Assembly: GCA_033002965.1 (NCBI GenBank)
Contig: JAURVB010000705.1
Location: forward strand, 186,001 to 250,000
Reading direction: 5' to 3'
From: Piper betle
Taxonomy: Eukaryota; Streptophyta; Magnoliopsida; Piperales; Piperaceae
DNA: 64,000 bases
The notes below the pieces were generated by a model that had not been told where the DNA came from, did not search any database, and was given only the letters and a program-made list of their open reading frames with translations. The position numbers and the translations under genes are program-made. Shown here piece by piece: positions 24,780 through 37,680 of this stretch; the stretch's first letter is position 1; each line of letters begins with the position of its first letter.

Positions 24780-26030
24780 CAAACACAAACCTTCACCCAA
24801 TCAGAAGTACCCACAAAGTTAGCACAGGAGCCAATAGGCAAAGCCCATGAAGAGGAGAAAAACAGAGATCAAGTTTGGTAAGACAGAGGATGATCTTAAC
24901 TCCTAAGTTGGAACAAACATCATAATTAAAATAGCCGAAAATTTTTACATTAATTAAAAGAGTACTTTATCCTGTAGCTGTGAACCTGAAAAATTTGGTT
25001 GGCGCAAGAGTAGCAGCAGGGGATTCTATTTGCTTCCTCATACAGTGCTTGCTTCTTGTTGCATGGCAATATGCCATGGAAGCTCTAAGCTCTACTTCTG
25101 TCTATTGCAAGGCAGTTGCTGCTAGCTACCAAAGGGGTCAGTAAAGAAACAAACAGTCAAGAGAGGTGGGTGTTGTGAATAAATGGAGGTGGATTTCAGC
25201 TACTCATTTCGAAGCTTTAAACTCAACAATTCATGCACTTCACATGGGAGAAAGAGTACCTCTTAGGAATTAGGAGCTTATTAACCGACCTTTTTCATTC
25301 AATGACCTAGCCAAAGAATGAATCCTAAGGTTGGGCAATGACGACCACCAGAGCTTAGCTATGCATGCATGGCTATTCTTCTTAGAGCAAAATGTGGGTG
25401 GAAGAACAGTTTCTAATCAATTCTCACTGGGCATCTATGTAGCAAAAATTTATCTCTAAATTGTACAGAAATGCTTTATTATTTGGCAGAATTTTTTATA
25501 TTATGTAGATTGATTTACAGCTTGTAGTTTATCTCCTTCTGGTTGTAACTTATTTAAAACCTGTAATGCATTGTTCATGTCAATTATACCTTAAACAACA
25601 TACTTTTATATCGAATTAGTTCAAACTACCTTCCAAAGTCTCTTCATAAATTCCCACACATTTTGCCATTCAACCTATTTAATAAAGAGATACTCGCTTT
25701 TGAAAACGGACCCGTTTAACCAGAACATGACAACATAACATAACGTGTTATAATGTTGTGCATGGAAAAGGTTGCAAGAAGTGGTTGCCACCAGCTTGCT
25801 AGATTCACAAGTCCAACAGAAGCTAATCCTTCTTCTAATACAATAAATTAAGCGTAAATGTTTCTACTTTAACTGCCTAATAGGATGCATTCTATCACCA
25901 TTTGCAGTAATAAAAACATCAATGAAAGAGCAGCTGGTTACGAGTGAACCTATATATATTACAGCAAACAAGCCTCTGTAAAATGTGCACCGGAGATGCA
26001 AAAAATTAGTCCCCTTTCAAGCTTGCTTTC
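24780..26030. other. Intergenic and promoter of the GDSL copy
   Basis: No gene recognised. CCTATATATATTACAG at about 25949-25964 is a plausible TATA region, about 70-80 bp before the GDSL start codon. Confidence 0.35.
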
Positions 26031-27676
26031 ATGGCCAACAATATGGGTACATCTTCGTCGCAACTTCTCCTATTTGCTTTCATGGCCTTCACAGTCTTGT
26101 TGGGGACGGCAGAAGCTAGGGCCTTCTTTGTTTTCGGCGACTCACTCGTCGACAATGACAATGACTTCTTAGCAACCTCTGCTAGAGCAGACTCACCTCC
26201 TTATGGAATAGACTATTCCCACTCACCGTCCTAATGGTCGCTTCTCCAATGGACTCAACATACCGGACCTTATCAATTTCGTATCATCTATTGTCAGCTT
26301 TCACATTTAAATGAAAACCATAATGCGTTACTTGCGGGAACGTGAAATGTTAAGTTTTTTGTATGTAAATTGAGAGCAAAGTTGGGGTTGTTTTTGTTGT
26401 AGGTGAGCGCTGGGGAAGGAGTCCACATTGCCTTACTAGAGCCCTCAACTCCCTGGACAAAAGTTATTGGTTGGAGCCAATTTTGCATCGGCTGGGATTG
26501 GAATTCTTAATGACACCGGCATCCAATTTGTAAGCTCTTTGTCATACTGGAAACATAATTTTCTGTGAACTTGAATATTTTCTTGTAAAGCGACAGTTAA
26601 TATTCACAGCAATGCATTCAATTATTACAAGACTGGTTTAGTGACTCGGGTTGCACTTTTAATTTGTGTCTTTCTTTTTCAGCTAAACATCATCAGAATC
26701 TTCCAGCAATTGCAATACTTTGCACACTATCAGAAGAGGGTGAGTTCTCTTAGTGAACAAGCAGAAGCCAAGAAGCTTGTGAAGAATGCTCTAGTTCTCA
26801 TCACATTTGGGTGGTAATGACTTTGTTAACAACTACTTCCTGGTGCCCAACTAGTTGAGATCTAGCCAATTTTCCCTGCCCGACTACGTTACCTTTCTCA
26901 TCACCGAATACAGAAAAATCCTACTGGTAATAATATTTTCATCAGCCTCTTCATGTTAGCGTTATCTTAAATACCTGCATGGTAATTAACAGTATAGATA
27001 TTGTGACATCAATTAATTGTTTTAACGTTTGAGTTGACGAGTTAATACCGATTAAGAAAAGGTGAAAATTTAACATAAAATAAAGTTTTAATACTATCAC
27101 GTCATACACCTTATTATTGATTGCAGAAACACCACAAGCTGGGAGCAAGACAGGTGCTCGTCACCGGAGCAGGGCTGCTGGGGTGCGTGCAGGCTGAGCT
27201 AGCCATGCGCAGTCGCAACGGCGTGCGTACCTGTGCTGCAGAGAGCCGCGTCGCTCGTCAATCCGCAGCTGGAGCGTATGTTGAATGGGCTCAACTGCCA
27301 GATCGGGTCTCACGCCTTCACCGCCATCAACACCAAACTCATGCTCAACGATTTCATCTCCAACCCAGGAGCCTATGGTATAAAAAAGAACCTCACAAAC
27401 ATAGATCACTCCAAGCATCTTCCCTTGTACCACAAATGACGTTTGATATACACATGTATAGTGATCTTAAAATATGGTTGTAATGTAACAGGTTTTGTGA
27501 CAGCAAATACGGCCTGTTGCGGCCAGGGGCCATACAATGGCCTTGGCTTGTGCACTCCATCGTCAAACCTTTGCTCCAACAGAGATCAATTTGCATTTTG
27601 GGATGCGTTCCACCCTTCAGAGAAGGCAAACAGATATATCGTACAACAAATGTTTGAGGGTCCATTAACTACTTGA
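26031..27676 (+). pseudogene. Decayed GDSL esterase/lipase
   Basis: The five-exon layout of plant GDSL lipases is still visible: from 26031 to about 26275, then 26403-26529, 26683-26926, 27127-27377 and 27492-27676, with splice sites kept. The start [20 protein letters not shown] is a signal peptide, followed by the catalytic-Ser block [10 protein letters not shown]. The last exon has [14 protein letters not shown] and [13 protein letters not shown], with the catalytic Asp and His. The frame is broken at about 26215 (one base missing after GACTAT, giving TAA at 26232), at about 26810 (an extra base before the GGND block), by TAG at 26852-26854 and again at about 27225-27240. Intact relatives are secreted esterases. 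With at least four lesions this copy cannot make the full enzyme. Confidence 0.9.
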
Positions 27677-27830
27677 AGCCCGTGAATTTGAGCTCCTTGT
27701 TGGGCATGATGGATTCAAGGCATTGAAGCTGGATTGGGATATCACCATGGCCTGAGTTGAAGATGACAAAAGGCTACCCGGTGGACCTGCCTCTGATAAT
27801 CTAATTAGTTTCCGTCTTGTAGCGTGAGAT

Positions 27831-28070
27831 CCCTCGACTTAGCCCTATATCTAATATTTATTAGGAGAAGATCATGTTTATAAATGAGAATAGACTATAA
27901 ATCTTTAACTTGGGTTAATCATTTTAAAGAAATGACTTAGGTATATTATCCTTCAACTTAGTCCTAGTCCCACATCTCATACCTATTGAGAAAAAAATCC
28001 TCTTTATAAGTGAGAATAGACTATAAATCTTTAACTTGTGGTAGTTTGGGCCGGGTCGGGTCGTTACATG
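27831..28070 (+). repeat. Two diverged copies of a roughly 85-bp block, possible LTR remnant
   Basis: Both copies end in GAATAGACTATAAATCTTTA (27887 and 28014). The second is followed by GGGTCGGGTCGTTACA, which resembles the end of an LTR. No matching start or duplication was found. Confidence 0.4.
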
Positions 28071-28079
28071 TAGTGAGCG

Positions 28080-29462
28080 GTTGATCATCATGTTCACTTA
28101 GGGTCTTGAAATTCCAGTTGAGTTGCATGCAATAATTGCTTCGGCAATGTCATGGCATAATTGAGCAAATCAATTTTGTTCTGCTCTTTTGTTTCTTTCA
28201 TTTTCAAAGTTATATGTTAATCAATTGTTGTTGGGTTTTTTTGGTAGTATAGCTACCTTCTCTTTGAAAGGGCTGGCGTTCGTTGGCTCATGGTAGTTCC
28301 CAAATTTTTTATCAATCATAGATATCCACCAGAACACTCATTTAAAATATTAATATCGTGAAAAGATCACAAAACTTAACTTCAAGGATATAATTTGTTA
28401 ATTATAAATATTTTTATAAAATTTAATTGATCAAAAATAAAAATTATTAAAAGATTCCATTATTTCAACACCAACTAATAAGATATATTTTGTTACAAAA
28501 ATATTTTTAAATTTAATTTCAGAGTTTATATAAAAAACTATCATGAATATGATGATCTAAGAGACTAATAAGTAAAAGAAAACCGCGCAAAAAAAATGGC
28601 ATTAATCAGGTTTAACAAAGGAGAAGAATGCAAATAAAAACTTTACTTATCTCTGTATTGAGATTAAATTGTATAACTTCTAAAGTTTGAAAATGCCAAC
28701 AAAGTTGAAAATCGGTGGATTTTGAAAAGCCGTGTAAGTAACAATGTACAACGAGGAATCGAGGAGTTCCTGCATATAACATACATATCCCATTTGGAGA
28801 GAAAGAGCAAATTGGAGTTGTGAATGAACGACATATTTTTTAGAATGCTATGATTGGAAGCAATGCAATGAAATTTGACATTTGAGGATTCGGGGTTCAT
28901 GCATTACACAAATATCGAGCCTTTGCTACTTGGGAGGAACGTTTCTTCAAGTAATTAGTTTATTATGGATTGAAGTCTGATTAGTTGAACCAAGCCACGA
29001 GTTAATGTGAGAAGCACATATGTTTTATATTAATTTTCTGTTTTGTGTTTTTCGTTTCATAGCAATTTGTGGGGTTGCCGTAGAAACAAGTAAACAAGCA
29101 CATCACAAATTCAGATGACTTCACGGGTGAACAGATTAGAGAGGGAGGGAATGTTGGATTTTTTTCACATCTGAAACGTTAAATGCGTCTTGATTTCCGG
29201 AATCTTTATAAACAAACACTGGAGAGGGTAGAGATTATGACGAACATCAAAAGAATATACATGGGTCTCATTAACACGTTACATATTATTGGATATTAAT
29301 TATGCACGGCCCATAATTAGACCTGTGATTCGCATTCACAAGTTTCTTTAATATCACCTAAAGAACATGAATGTTGAGTACAGATTTATACGAGAGTCAA
29401 TAATGTGTTTTTATTCTATTTGACACTTCTACTTAATTCACTCAAAAAAACTCGTTACTTTT

Positions 29463-29509
<47 letters not shown>

Positions 29510-31200
29510 CGGATCAAAGTCTAGTTGAATCCGAATTGTGCATAAAGCATATCAGGATTAACTATTCTGAGATTCATTTACCAGTACAACAACGCCCCCC
29601 GAAGAGAGGGACTGGAGACCACTTTGTTCGTGTTTTTTTTCTTTAAAAATAAATCTCTTCTACATGTTACATAGATTCAACATTGGGAAAGATGAATATA
29701 ATAGTCACAATTTCCAGGTCCCGCCTTTTTTACATTGGGAATGAACTAGAATCTGATCTTTCTATTACCACTTTTCCACCGGCTTTCCCCTAATATTCTT
29801 CAAACTAAATAATAACCACCGTGAATCCGTCATCCACTTACTATGATATTTCAATTTATTGCACCTAAAATCAAACTCGTCCTCTACCCAATCAACTTAG
29901 TGCTTTTAATCTTTGATCCTCTGATCGTTATTGCCACACATTTGGTAGGGATCCATAAGTTGGCCCTAACTTTTGCCAACGTTTACCTTGGCCTTTCATC
30001 TGGTTTGGGTGGTTAGTGTTCACTTTTTGACTCCCGGGTTTCTTTCTTGCTTGGAATGATTAGCATGCCTAACTCTTCTTAACATTTTTCTGCCTAAATT
30101 GGCTTAGTATAGCTTTATCAAATAACTAACAAAATGCTATCTTCTGTACAAAGTATTAACTAGTTGTGTGGTAGCATCTCAACGTTGCCAAGTTACCCAA
30201 GCTACGGCTCAGTTCTGCTCCCATAAGCTGAGTCCAAACTTCGGCATAATTTAGACAAACTGAGCTGACTCAACTCCATGCCACCTTGCTACCATGAACC
30301 GTGGCCGAATCATATTATCTGAGCACGCGAAAAAAAGAAGAAGAAATTTTAACGTTGTTAATGAAAAAATATAATAATCTTTAAAAAGTGCGAAACGAGG
30401 AACCTTAGTATATATGAAAATATAAACGACTTTTAACTTTAGCCACTCATTCAAATCACACAATTATAATTTTTTAAATAGACAAAACTACCCCATCGTT
30501 GAAATGTCTTTGTAATCCAAAAATTGATATTAAAATTAACTATATAAGAATATATGTTAGTGTGTGTGTGTATATATAATTTTGCCTCTTCTAAATAAGT
30601 TTTTTTTTATAAAAATATTACACTTGTTTTGGAAAAATAAATGTATTTTCTATACTTAAAATGTCTAAGTAAGTTTTTGTACTGACTCAAATTTTATCAT
30701 GTGAATTAGTTATCATCACCAAATTAAAATAGACACTTAAATCTAATCAAATACAAAAAAATGATCAAACTTGATCAATTTTTTTTTATTTTAATTAGGT
30801 ATGATTTAATCCTTCATATTATTTTAATTTGTATTTGATTTTTTATATGAAAAGTTCAATTTTTTATTGAAAATAACAATATTTTAAACATTATATAATT
30901 AAATATTTATAAAACATTTTTAATATCTTATAAAATTTTTTTATAATTTTAAAATTTAATTGAATCTAGTTCGACCTAATTGAACTAAATTTATCCTAAT
31001 GGTGAACGTCACCAATATTTAAAACTGTGTTCTGGACAGTACGCTCCATATAATGCCATCACCGGGCACGCCACAAACCACATACCCATGGGATAGCACT
31101 CAATTCGGATTCGGTCAAGTGGGACCCTAGCTTTTCGGTTATCCGCACCGGCCGATCTTCGGTCGCGGCCTAATCGACCAAGTCACAAGAGAGTCGCGTA
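28080..31200. other. AT-rich intergenic DNA
   Basis: No gene seen over about 3 kb. It contains an (AT)n run at about 29467-29508. Small open frames lack codon bias. The last part, 31030-31200, becomes GC-richer as it approaches the TH2 promoter. Confidence 0.4.
29467..29508. repeat. (AT)n microsatellite
   Basis: About 21 uninterrupted AT units, likely variable between individuals. Confidence 0.9.
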
Positions 31201-31267
31201 ATTTACCGATGTCCGGACCCGCTCCGAGTTTACCGCTTTTCAATTGCGCGCTCTTTTCTCCCCCACC

Positions 31268-31275
31268 TATAAATA
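31268..31275 (+). promoter_or_regulatory. TATA box of TH2
   Basis: TATAAATA in the context CCACCTATAAATACCCC lies 89 bp before the TH2 start codon. This places transcription start near 31300 and a leader of about 55 nt. Confidence 0.65.
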
Positions 31276-31356
31276 CCCCCGCTTTCCTCCTCTTTTCTCG
31301 CCCATCATTTTGCTCGCCGACGCGTCGCCGGACTCCGGCGACCTATTCCGACGTCC

Positions 31357-34300
31357 ATGGCGGTTGTTGTGGCTGTGGACGGCCCGGCTGCGCGGTTTTG
31401 GGCGAAGTTCCGGGAAGAGGCGGCGGTAGTGCTGTTGTCGCCGTTCGTTGTTTGCATGGTGGCCGGGAGCTTGCCGATGGAGGACTTCCATGGCTGCGTC
31501 ACGCAGGAAGAGTACTTCTTGAAGGCCTTTGTCAAGGCGTGAGTTGTTTGGTTGATGTTTTTGTTTCTCTTTCTCTGTGTCGTGGTTTTCGTTTTGGAGG
31601 TTTTGGTTCGATGTTTGGTTTGGTCGGGTTTTAGGTACGAGATGGCCGAGGAATGGGCTGATGATGATGACAAGGCGGCCATACGTGAGATGCGGGAGAA
31701 TTTGATCCAGAATTTGAAGATTTTTGATTCGGTTCTTCAAGTAAGATCCCCAGTTCGGTTGATTAATTCAATGTTGTTTATATATATTAGTTTGAAGATT
31801 TTTTTGTTTCCTTCAGTGTTGTCCGCACGTCTTTGTCTTTGCTTGCGTGTTGACATGCTGATAAGCAGTAATAATTGCTTACCTTGCTGTTTTGGTGAAT
31901 CAGGTGGCACAAGTTTTCAGTTTGTACTTTGTGTTTTGATTCGTTTCTTGGTTCAAGAGAGATACCCGGTTTGTTCAACTTGTGCACTTGAATTTTATTT
32001 TGTTAATCTCGTATCTTGATAGGTTATTGTCAATTGGTTGCTTGTCCAATTTGTCTTGTTTAATTTTTTTTCTTGCCTTTTTAGTATAATTAACTTGCGG
32101 GTCTGTTGGAATGTTGATGAGATTAATAGTTACTTTCTTTGATATTTTTTGAATCAGGTTGTTGAATTAATCAAAATAAAATCTAGTCTGAAACAATTTT
32201 AGTACTATGCATTCAATTTAGTTTTGACCCTTTGGACTTGCAATTTTGATGTACAAGAACACTTTTAGGATGAAAGTGATATGTTTTTTACTGAGTCATA
32301 AAGTGGCTGGAAGATCTAATAATGAAAAAGTAATTCGATTTTCATTTGATGTCATATTGTACAAAAGTGTCCGGCCTTTTTTGGTTTCTGAACGCCAGTT
32401 CAAGCTTTTCCTTTTGTGTTTTCCCTGAATATCTGTGTTAGTCTTCTTCTCTCTCTTCACCAAATACACTTCATGGGTAGCATTAGCAAGGATGGGCAGA
32501 AAATTTTCTCGTGAATCTTTACTAAGAAAATGTCCCTCTTGCAGGAATGGGGCGTTGATCTGGCAAAAGAGCATAATCCTACTATGGCAACAAGTAAATA
32601 CACCGATTTCTTAACTGCCACTGCTTCTGGGAAGGTGGATGGAGAAAAAGGTCTATTGAAACTTGTGACACCTTTTGAGAAGACCAAAATTGCAGCTTAT
32701 ACTGTTGGTGCCATGATTCCTTGTCTCAAGCTTTATGCATATATAGCCAAGGAAATGCATACATTTCTGGATCTAGATGATAGCGGCCACCTTTACAGAA
32801 AATGGATAGATAATTACTCATCTGAGATATTTGAGGTCAGAAAGATGTATGAACTCGCTTTCTATGCTCAAACAGTGAGCAACTGCTGCTACTCATAAAA
32901 TCTATTTATCTACTGTAGGCGTCAGTCATACAGATTGAAGACTTGCTTTACAAACTGAGTGTCTCTTTGACGGGTGAAGAGCTTGATATAATTGAGAGAC
33001 TTTATCATCAAGCTTTAATATTGGAAGTTGGTTTCTTTTCCAGTTTGGCAGTTGGTCAAAGATCAGTGATTCCTTTTTGTAAAATGCATGATCCTGCAAA
33101 AGATGGACTTGTCATTTTTTCTGATTTTGATTTGACGTGCTCTGTTGTTGATTCGTCTGCCATTTTAGCGGAAATTACAATACAGTCAGCTCCTAAGACT
33201 GATCAGATTGAACCAGAAATATTGAATGCTCAAATACAACCAGCATCTAAGACTGATCAGATTGAACCAGAAATATTGAATGCTCAAATACAACCAGCAC
33301 CTAAGACTGATCAGATTGTACCAGAAATATTGAATGCTCAGAAGCCATATTCAGAAATAAAAGTAAAGTGGGATTCTATTTCCAAGCAATATACAGATGA
33401 ATATGAGCTCTGCATCGACAGTATTCTGTCTTCTCATAAAGGTAATTCTTAGAAGCTCTGTTGAGTGAAAACATGGCGGTACATGATGAAGAAAAGTCAC
33501 AGTTTAAGCAGACCACTTATTCTGTCCTTTTTGGTGGTTGTAGTGGAACGTTTCAACTATCAAGGTCTATGCAAAGCTCTCGAGCAAGTTTCGACTTTTG
33601 AGAAGCAGGCAAATTCTCGTGTGATTGAATTGGGAGTTTTGAAGGGCTTGGATATGGAGGATTTGAAGCGTGCGGGAGAGCATTTGGTACTTCAGAATGG
33701 CTGCATGAAATTTTTTCAGGAAGTTGTTGAAAGGAAAGTAGAGCTAAATGTGGATATTCATTTAATTTCGTACTGTTGGTGCGGGGATATCATCAGGTCA
33801 GCTTTCTCATCAGGTACTTTTGATTGTTTTGGTTTCTCGCCGGGTATATAAACTGAGGCCATAGGTACTAACATTGACTGTTCGATCAAGAATGCAGCTT
33901 ATTTCTTTCCAAGAAAATGATTGGTGCAGGATGCATTTGCATGCCATATTGTTTCCGAACTTCTAATACCTTCTTGCATGTTTTTTCTGCCATGATATAT
34001 GTGGGCATACATGCCGTAGTTCTGTTGTTGCCTGCCTTCACACATGATTCGAATTTCGGCTTTCATTTTGTACAGCCCAATGGCCATATGAAAATGCGGA
34101 GGAAATTTATTTGACGGAGGACCATAATCACTTCTGCATATAGCAATTTTTTTATGAATTGATTCCCTAGTAAAAGACAAGTTATATTTTCATAATAAAA
34201 CGGGCTCATGTTTGATGCTAAGTGTTTTGTTTTGGCCTTTGGATTTAATTCTTCAACTGTTTGAAAGCATTCCCCTCATTGTATAGTTGAAGACAAGAGA

Positions 34301-34839
34301 TTTTTATTTTTGGGAGCCCAGCTACTTGTTTGCGGCTCATTTCTAGAAGAGAATGATGTAGTGCTGTGTGCAGATTTGAATAATTCTTTGTAATAGTTTC
34401 TGGATGAGCAGGTGGTCTAGATTCCCTTAATGTACATTCAAATGAGCTCGCATCCGAAAACAGTCTTACAACAGGAGAAATTGTCAAGAAAATAGAGTCC
34501 CCTATTGAGAAAGTGCAGACATTTAAGGACATTCTACTCAAATCTGGAGGCTCTGGCAAGCATATATCTGTGTATGTTGGGGGCACTGTAGGGGATTTGC
34601 TCTGCTTGCTTGAGGCGGATGTTGGTATTGTCATCGGATCTAGCCTAAGCCTCAGGAGATTATGTCACCACTTTGGTGTCTCATTCGTTCCTCTCTCAGC
34701 TGGAGTGATGAGGAAACAGAAGGAACTTGTGGAAGGAAGTATTCCTTGGAAGGGTCTAAGTGGCGTTCTGTATGAAGTATCTGGCTGGGCAGAGATAAAT
34801 GCATTCTTGTTAGGTTCAAGTCAGCAGCTCTCTTCATGA
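31357..34839 (+). CDS. TH2: TH2-type TENA/HAD thiamin-monophosphate phosphatase, 599 aa
   Basis: Six exons join in frame: 31357-31538, 31635-31740, 32545-32835, 32919-33441, 33544-33813 and 34412-34839 (1,800 nt). Residues 1 to about 235 are a TENA-like helical domain (DFHGCVTQEEYFLKAF, TPFEKTKIAAYT). Residues 255-599 are a HAD phosphatase. Motif I is DFDLT (262-266), followed later by SYCWCGD and VGDLLCLLEAD. Known relatives, Arabidopsis TH2 and its maize homologue, dephosphorylate thiamin monophosphate and salvage aminopyrimidine. The start matches the short form of the family; no in-frame upstream ATG or clear mitochondrial transit peptide was found. Two oddities: three 18-residue repeats in the linker (33188-33350), and Gly at residue 515 where I expect the first Asp of HAD motif IV (GGTVGD instead of GDSVGD). 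The frame is otherwise intact. Confidence 0.92.
33188..33350 (+). repeat. 54-bp coding tandem repeat in TH2, three copies
   Basis: GACTGATCAGATT recurs at 33197, 33251 and 33305, an exact 54-bp period. The encoded 18-residue unit contains KTDQIEPEILNAQ. It follows motif I of the HAD domain, in a part where relatives have a short variable linker, so it probably lengthens a surface loop. Confidence 0.9.
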
Positions 34840-35999
34840 CCTCTATACATACACTGGTTGAAGTAGACCTCCATACTTACATTGCTTGGAGCAGATTTTG
34901 GGATATAGACAGTAGTATATTTCTGTGACGCCAAATTTTTGGAAGTGCCCTCCGATCGTTCATTCTTTGGTGAGTGGTATATAACTAACCCTTTCATAGG
35001 TCTAGTATTAGACTCATATACATGGATTTTTTTTTCTTTTACTACAAATTGTTGAATGGTAGAGATTGAGAACCTTTTAGTTCTCCAAGCAATTTCTTGG
35101 AGACGAGGTGTCAGACCAATTACAATAATCATTTTAGGAATCCTTCAAATATATAATGGGGTGGCCACCACCATCTCCTTTCTAGGCGCTATCTTCGAAG
35201 GATGCATGTTGGCCATCGGTGAGGGGAGAGGAGTAAGGAAACAGACAGGACGTGGTTGGTACCCCGACAGACGGTTCGGGGCTTCGGGCTGGCTAATTCA
35301 AGTTGAGCGTGGGTTTGTCGGTTTGGGTTGTTCAAGACTCCGACAAGAAACTGACGATGTCCATTGCGGATTTTAGTCAGTTGACCCGGTCCAATCCAAA
35401 GGGTCTTGCGGTGCTGGTATCCGTGTCTTCGGAATCCGGATAAGTAAGATTTTTAGAGAAAATTCTTTAGGACGACCGAAACATGGAAGTTTAAACTTGA
35501 GTGAGTACTTGTGTATGAATATGCGTAAATTAAAAAAATCAGTTAGTATAAATGTTAAATATGTCAGCTGTGAATGTGTAAATCGGAAAAGAAAAAATTA
35601 CATCAACTAATATATAGAAATTCGACATGAGCTAATGTGAAATATTAAAACATAGCTAATCGAGGTAATGTAAAAGAAAAAGAAAAAGAAAAAACTTGGG
35701 GATAGTTGGTTTTTGTGGTTGGATCATGATAATTTTGATCTACTAAGAACAACTGGTTTGATGAGACGTTCGGGAAAATAAAAAGTTACGAGAATCATTT
35801 GACCAGTTTCGGATTATTGATAAAGATTCATATCATTCTTTCCTTCCTCCGAGATCACACGGAAGGCATAATGTTAGAAATGACATGAAGAATAAACACC
35901 AGCAAACTCCGCACAGCTGTGCAGTTCAAAACAAACGGCACTCATCTACATAGCTTAATATGTACGTTCCTCGCATTCATAAACATGCTTCCCTAAGAG
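34840..35999. other. Convergent intergenic region between TH2 and the PM19-like gene
   Basis: It holds the TH2 3' UTR (about 34840-35050) and AT-rich spacer. A GC-richer stretch at 35215-35440 shows no recognisable gene. The 3' UTR of the PM19-like gene probably lies within 35880-35999. Confidence 0.4.
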
Positions 36000-36748
36000 C
36001 TAGACTAGGTTTGCAGTAGTGCCTTTAGGATCACCAGCACCACCATGTCCGTAGTCGGTGTCTCTATAGCCAGGTCCATACTTGGTGCTAAACATGCCTG
36101 CATGAAGTACGAGTAGGTACCCAAGCTCTGTGAAGGTGAGGATGATGATGAAAGCCTCCAGAACCCTCAACCTCCACCCTCTATACTCCCCAACGTTGAT
36201 CTCCTTGCATGCCAACCTAGGCAACACCAAGCAAGCTCACACAATAATTAGACGTTAAATTAGATAAATTAATATGGTACTACTAAAGAAGTTGACACAT
36301 TAAGTGCTCATTTTGTACCCGAAAGCTAAGGCTGTAATAGCCCACGCAATAATAGACGTAGATGCAGCAGAGCCAAGGCTATCGTTCCTCCATGCTCTTA
36401 TGTGGTTTCCTCCTGCGAGCTTTGAGGCTACGCCCAGCACACCGGCTAGAATTGAGAAGAGTAGAAAATAGGATGTTGCACCATTGCCAGCCACACCTTC
36501 AGGACAGGACGGGATTCAAGTGAACAAATGAACAATCAGCACTCAACGTTACCTAAGAATATTTGAAAATCACTAAACAAGTAATACAATAGAATTACGA
36601 GTAAAAGCACATATATACCTGGGTGATGCGTCTGGCCATTGATAAACTTGTTCAGGTTCCAACTGGCAAGTCCAACAACAAAGAGGTACAAGATGAGGTT
36701 CAAAAGCAGCAACGGCGCACCTACGTTACGTCCCGCCGTCTGACCCAT
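36000..36748 (-). CDS. PM19L: AWPM-19/PM19-like plasma-membrane protein, 174 aa
   Basis: Three exons on the minus strand: 36748-36619, 36496-36319 and 36216-36000. All junctions are GT-AG, 525 nt in total. The protein begins MGQTAGRNVGAPLLLLNLIL and has four hydrophobic segments, at roughly residues 10-31, 50-70, 87-105 and 120-140. Family landmarks are NHIRAWRNDSLGSAASTSI, LACKEIN and WRLRVLEAFIIILTFTELGY. The hydrophilic C-terminal tail contains STKYGPGYRDTDYGHG. Relatives are plasma-membrane proteins induced by abscisic acid, cold or drying and abundant in seeds; the molecular role is unsettled. An ACGTGTC element upstream fits ABA control. The length and exon structure are normal, and I see no damage. 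Confidence 0.93.
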
Positions 36749-36974
36749 GCTTTTATCAGTACAATAACGTCAACCTCCCTTAGTTTCCGGTCACACCAAC
36801 ACAAACAAAATGGGAAAACAGAAGCTACCGCCCTCCCCTTCCACACCTTCAACCGAGCAAGACAAGACAAGTATTAAACCAAACGTTCTAGCGCGTGAAT
36901 ATATACATATGGTCTAGCATAAATAAAAGAGAATGTGGGAGAGAGCCCGTGGGTTTTGTAAGGGCAGTGGAGGG

Positions 36975-36981
36975 ACGTGTC
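36975..36981 (-). promoter_or_regulatory. ABRE-like element upstream of the PM19-like gene
   Basis: ACGTGTC on the plus strand (GACACGT on the gene strand) matches the ACGTGKC core bound by ABA-response bZIP factors. It lies 227 bp upstream of the PM19-like start codon, a usual distance. A TATATATTC at 36896-36904 is a reasonable TATA box between them. Confidence 0.5.
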
Positions 36982-37159
36982 GTTGGTTTGTGGTGGCTAT
37001 GGTAGGAAGAGTGCTTGGGAGGTCACATCTGGAACGCCACGCGTTGGTAGTGAGAGTTTGCATGCATGAGAGGATGAAAGGGCGTTTGTATCAGGCCAGT
37101 TGGCGAGGGCTAGGCGGCTCTCTCCGGTTTCCGTTGGGGAAATCAGGGCGACACGCATA

Positions 37160-37540
37160 GCCAAAGGATGTTTACAGGGAAGTCATTGACGATCCAGTGT
37201 ACACAACATTGACAATCTAGCGGACACAATAGATCTAATTTTAATTTTTTATAACTACCAAACAATTATTAAAATTATTAATTTTAGTGTTAGAAAATAT
37301 CATTAGCTATCATAAAAGTGTGTCCTATTACAAAAAATAATTTGTTTCCATGCCTTAAAAAATGTGGATAAAAATTTCACTTTTTGTCACACTTCTCAAC
37401 CTTTTTTCCACCGTTTTTACAACCGTAGAGAAAAAGTTTAATTTTATCTCTCTATTTATAAATATATCATGTATTAATTTTTTTATTTTTCTCTACACTT
37501 AAAATGTGGAGAAATTTTCCATGACCCTATTTTTCACCTC
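37160..37540. other. AT-rich spacer before the nested LTRs
   Basis: No gene. The text between 37340 and 37510 (AAAATGTGGA, twice) suggests a worn small repeat. Confidence 0.3.
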
Positions 37541-37680
37541 TGTTTTGAAATTTGTGACCCGAGTTAAGGTTTTATACTCGCCAGCTGATTGGTTCGATTA
37601 TTTGTCCAAATCAGTTCTGCTTCCAAAACATGTGTGCATGGCCAATACCAACCATGTATACATGCTATGAAGGTTCTTGT

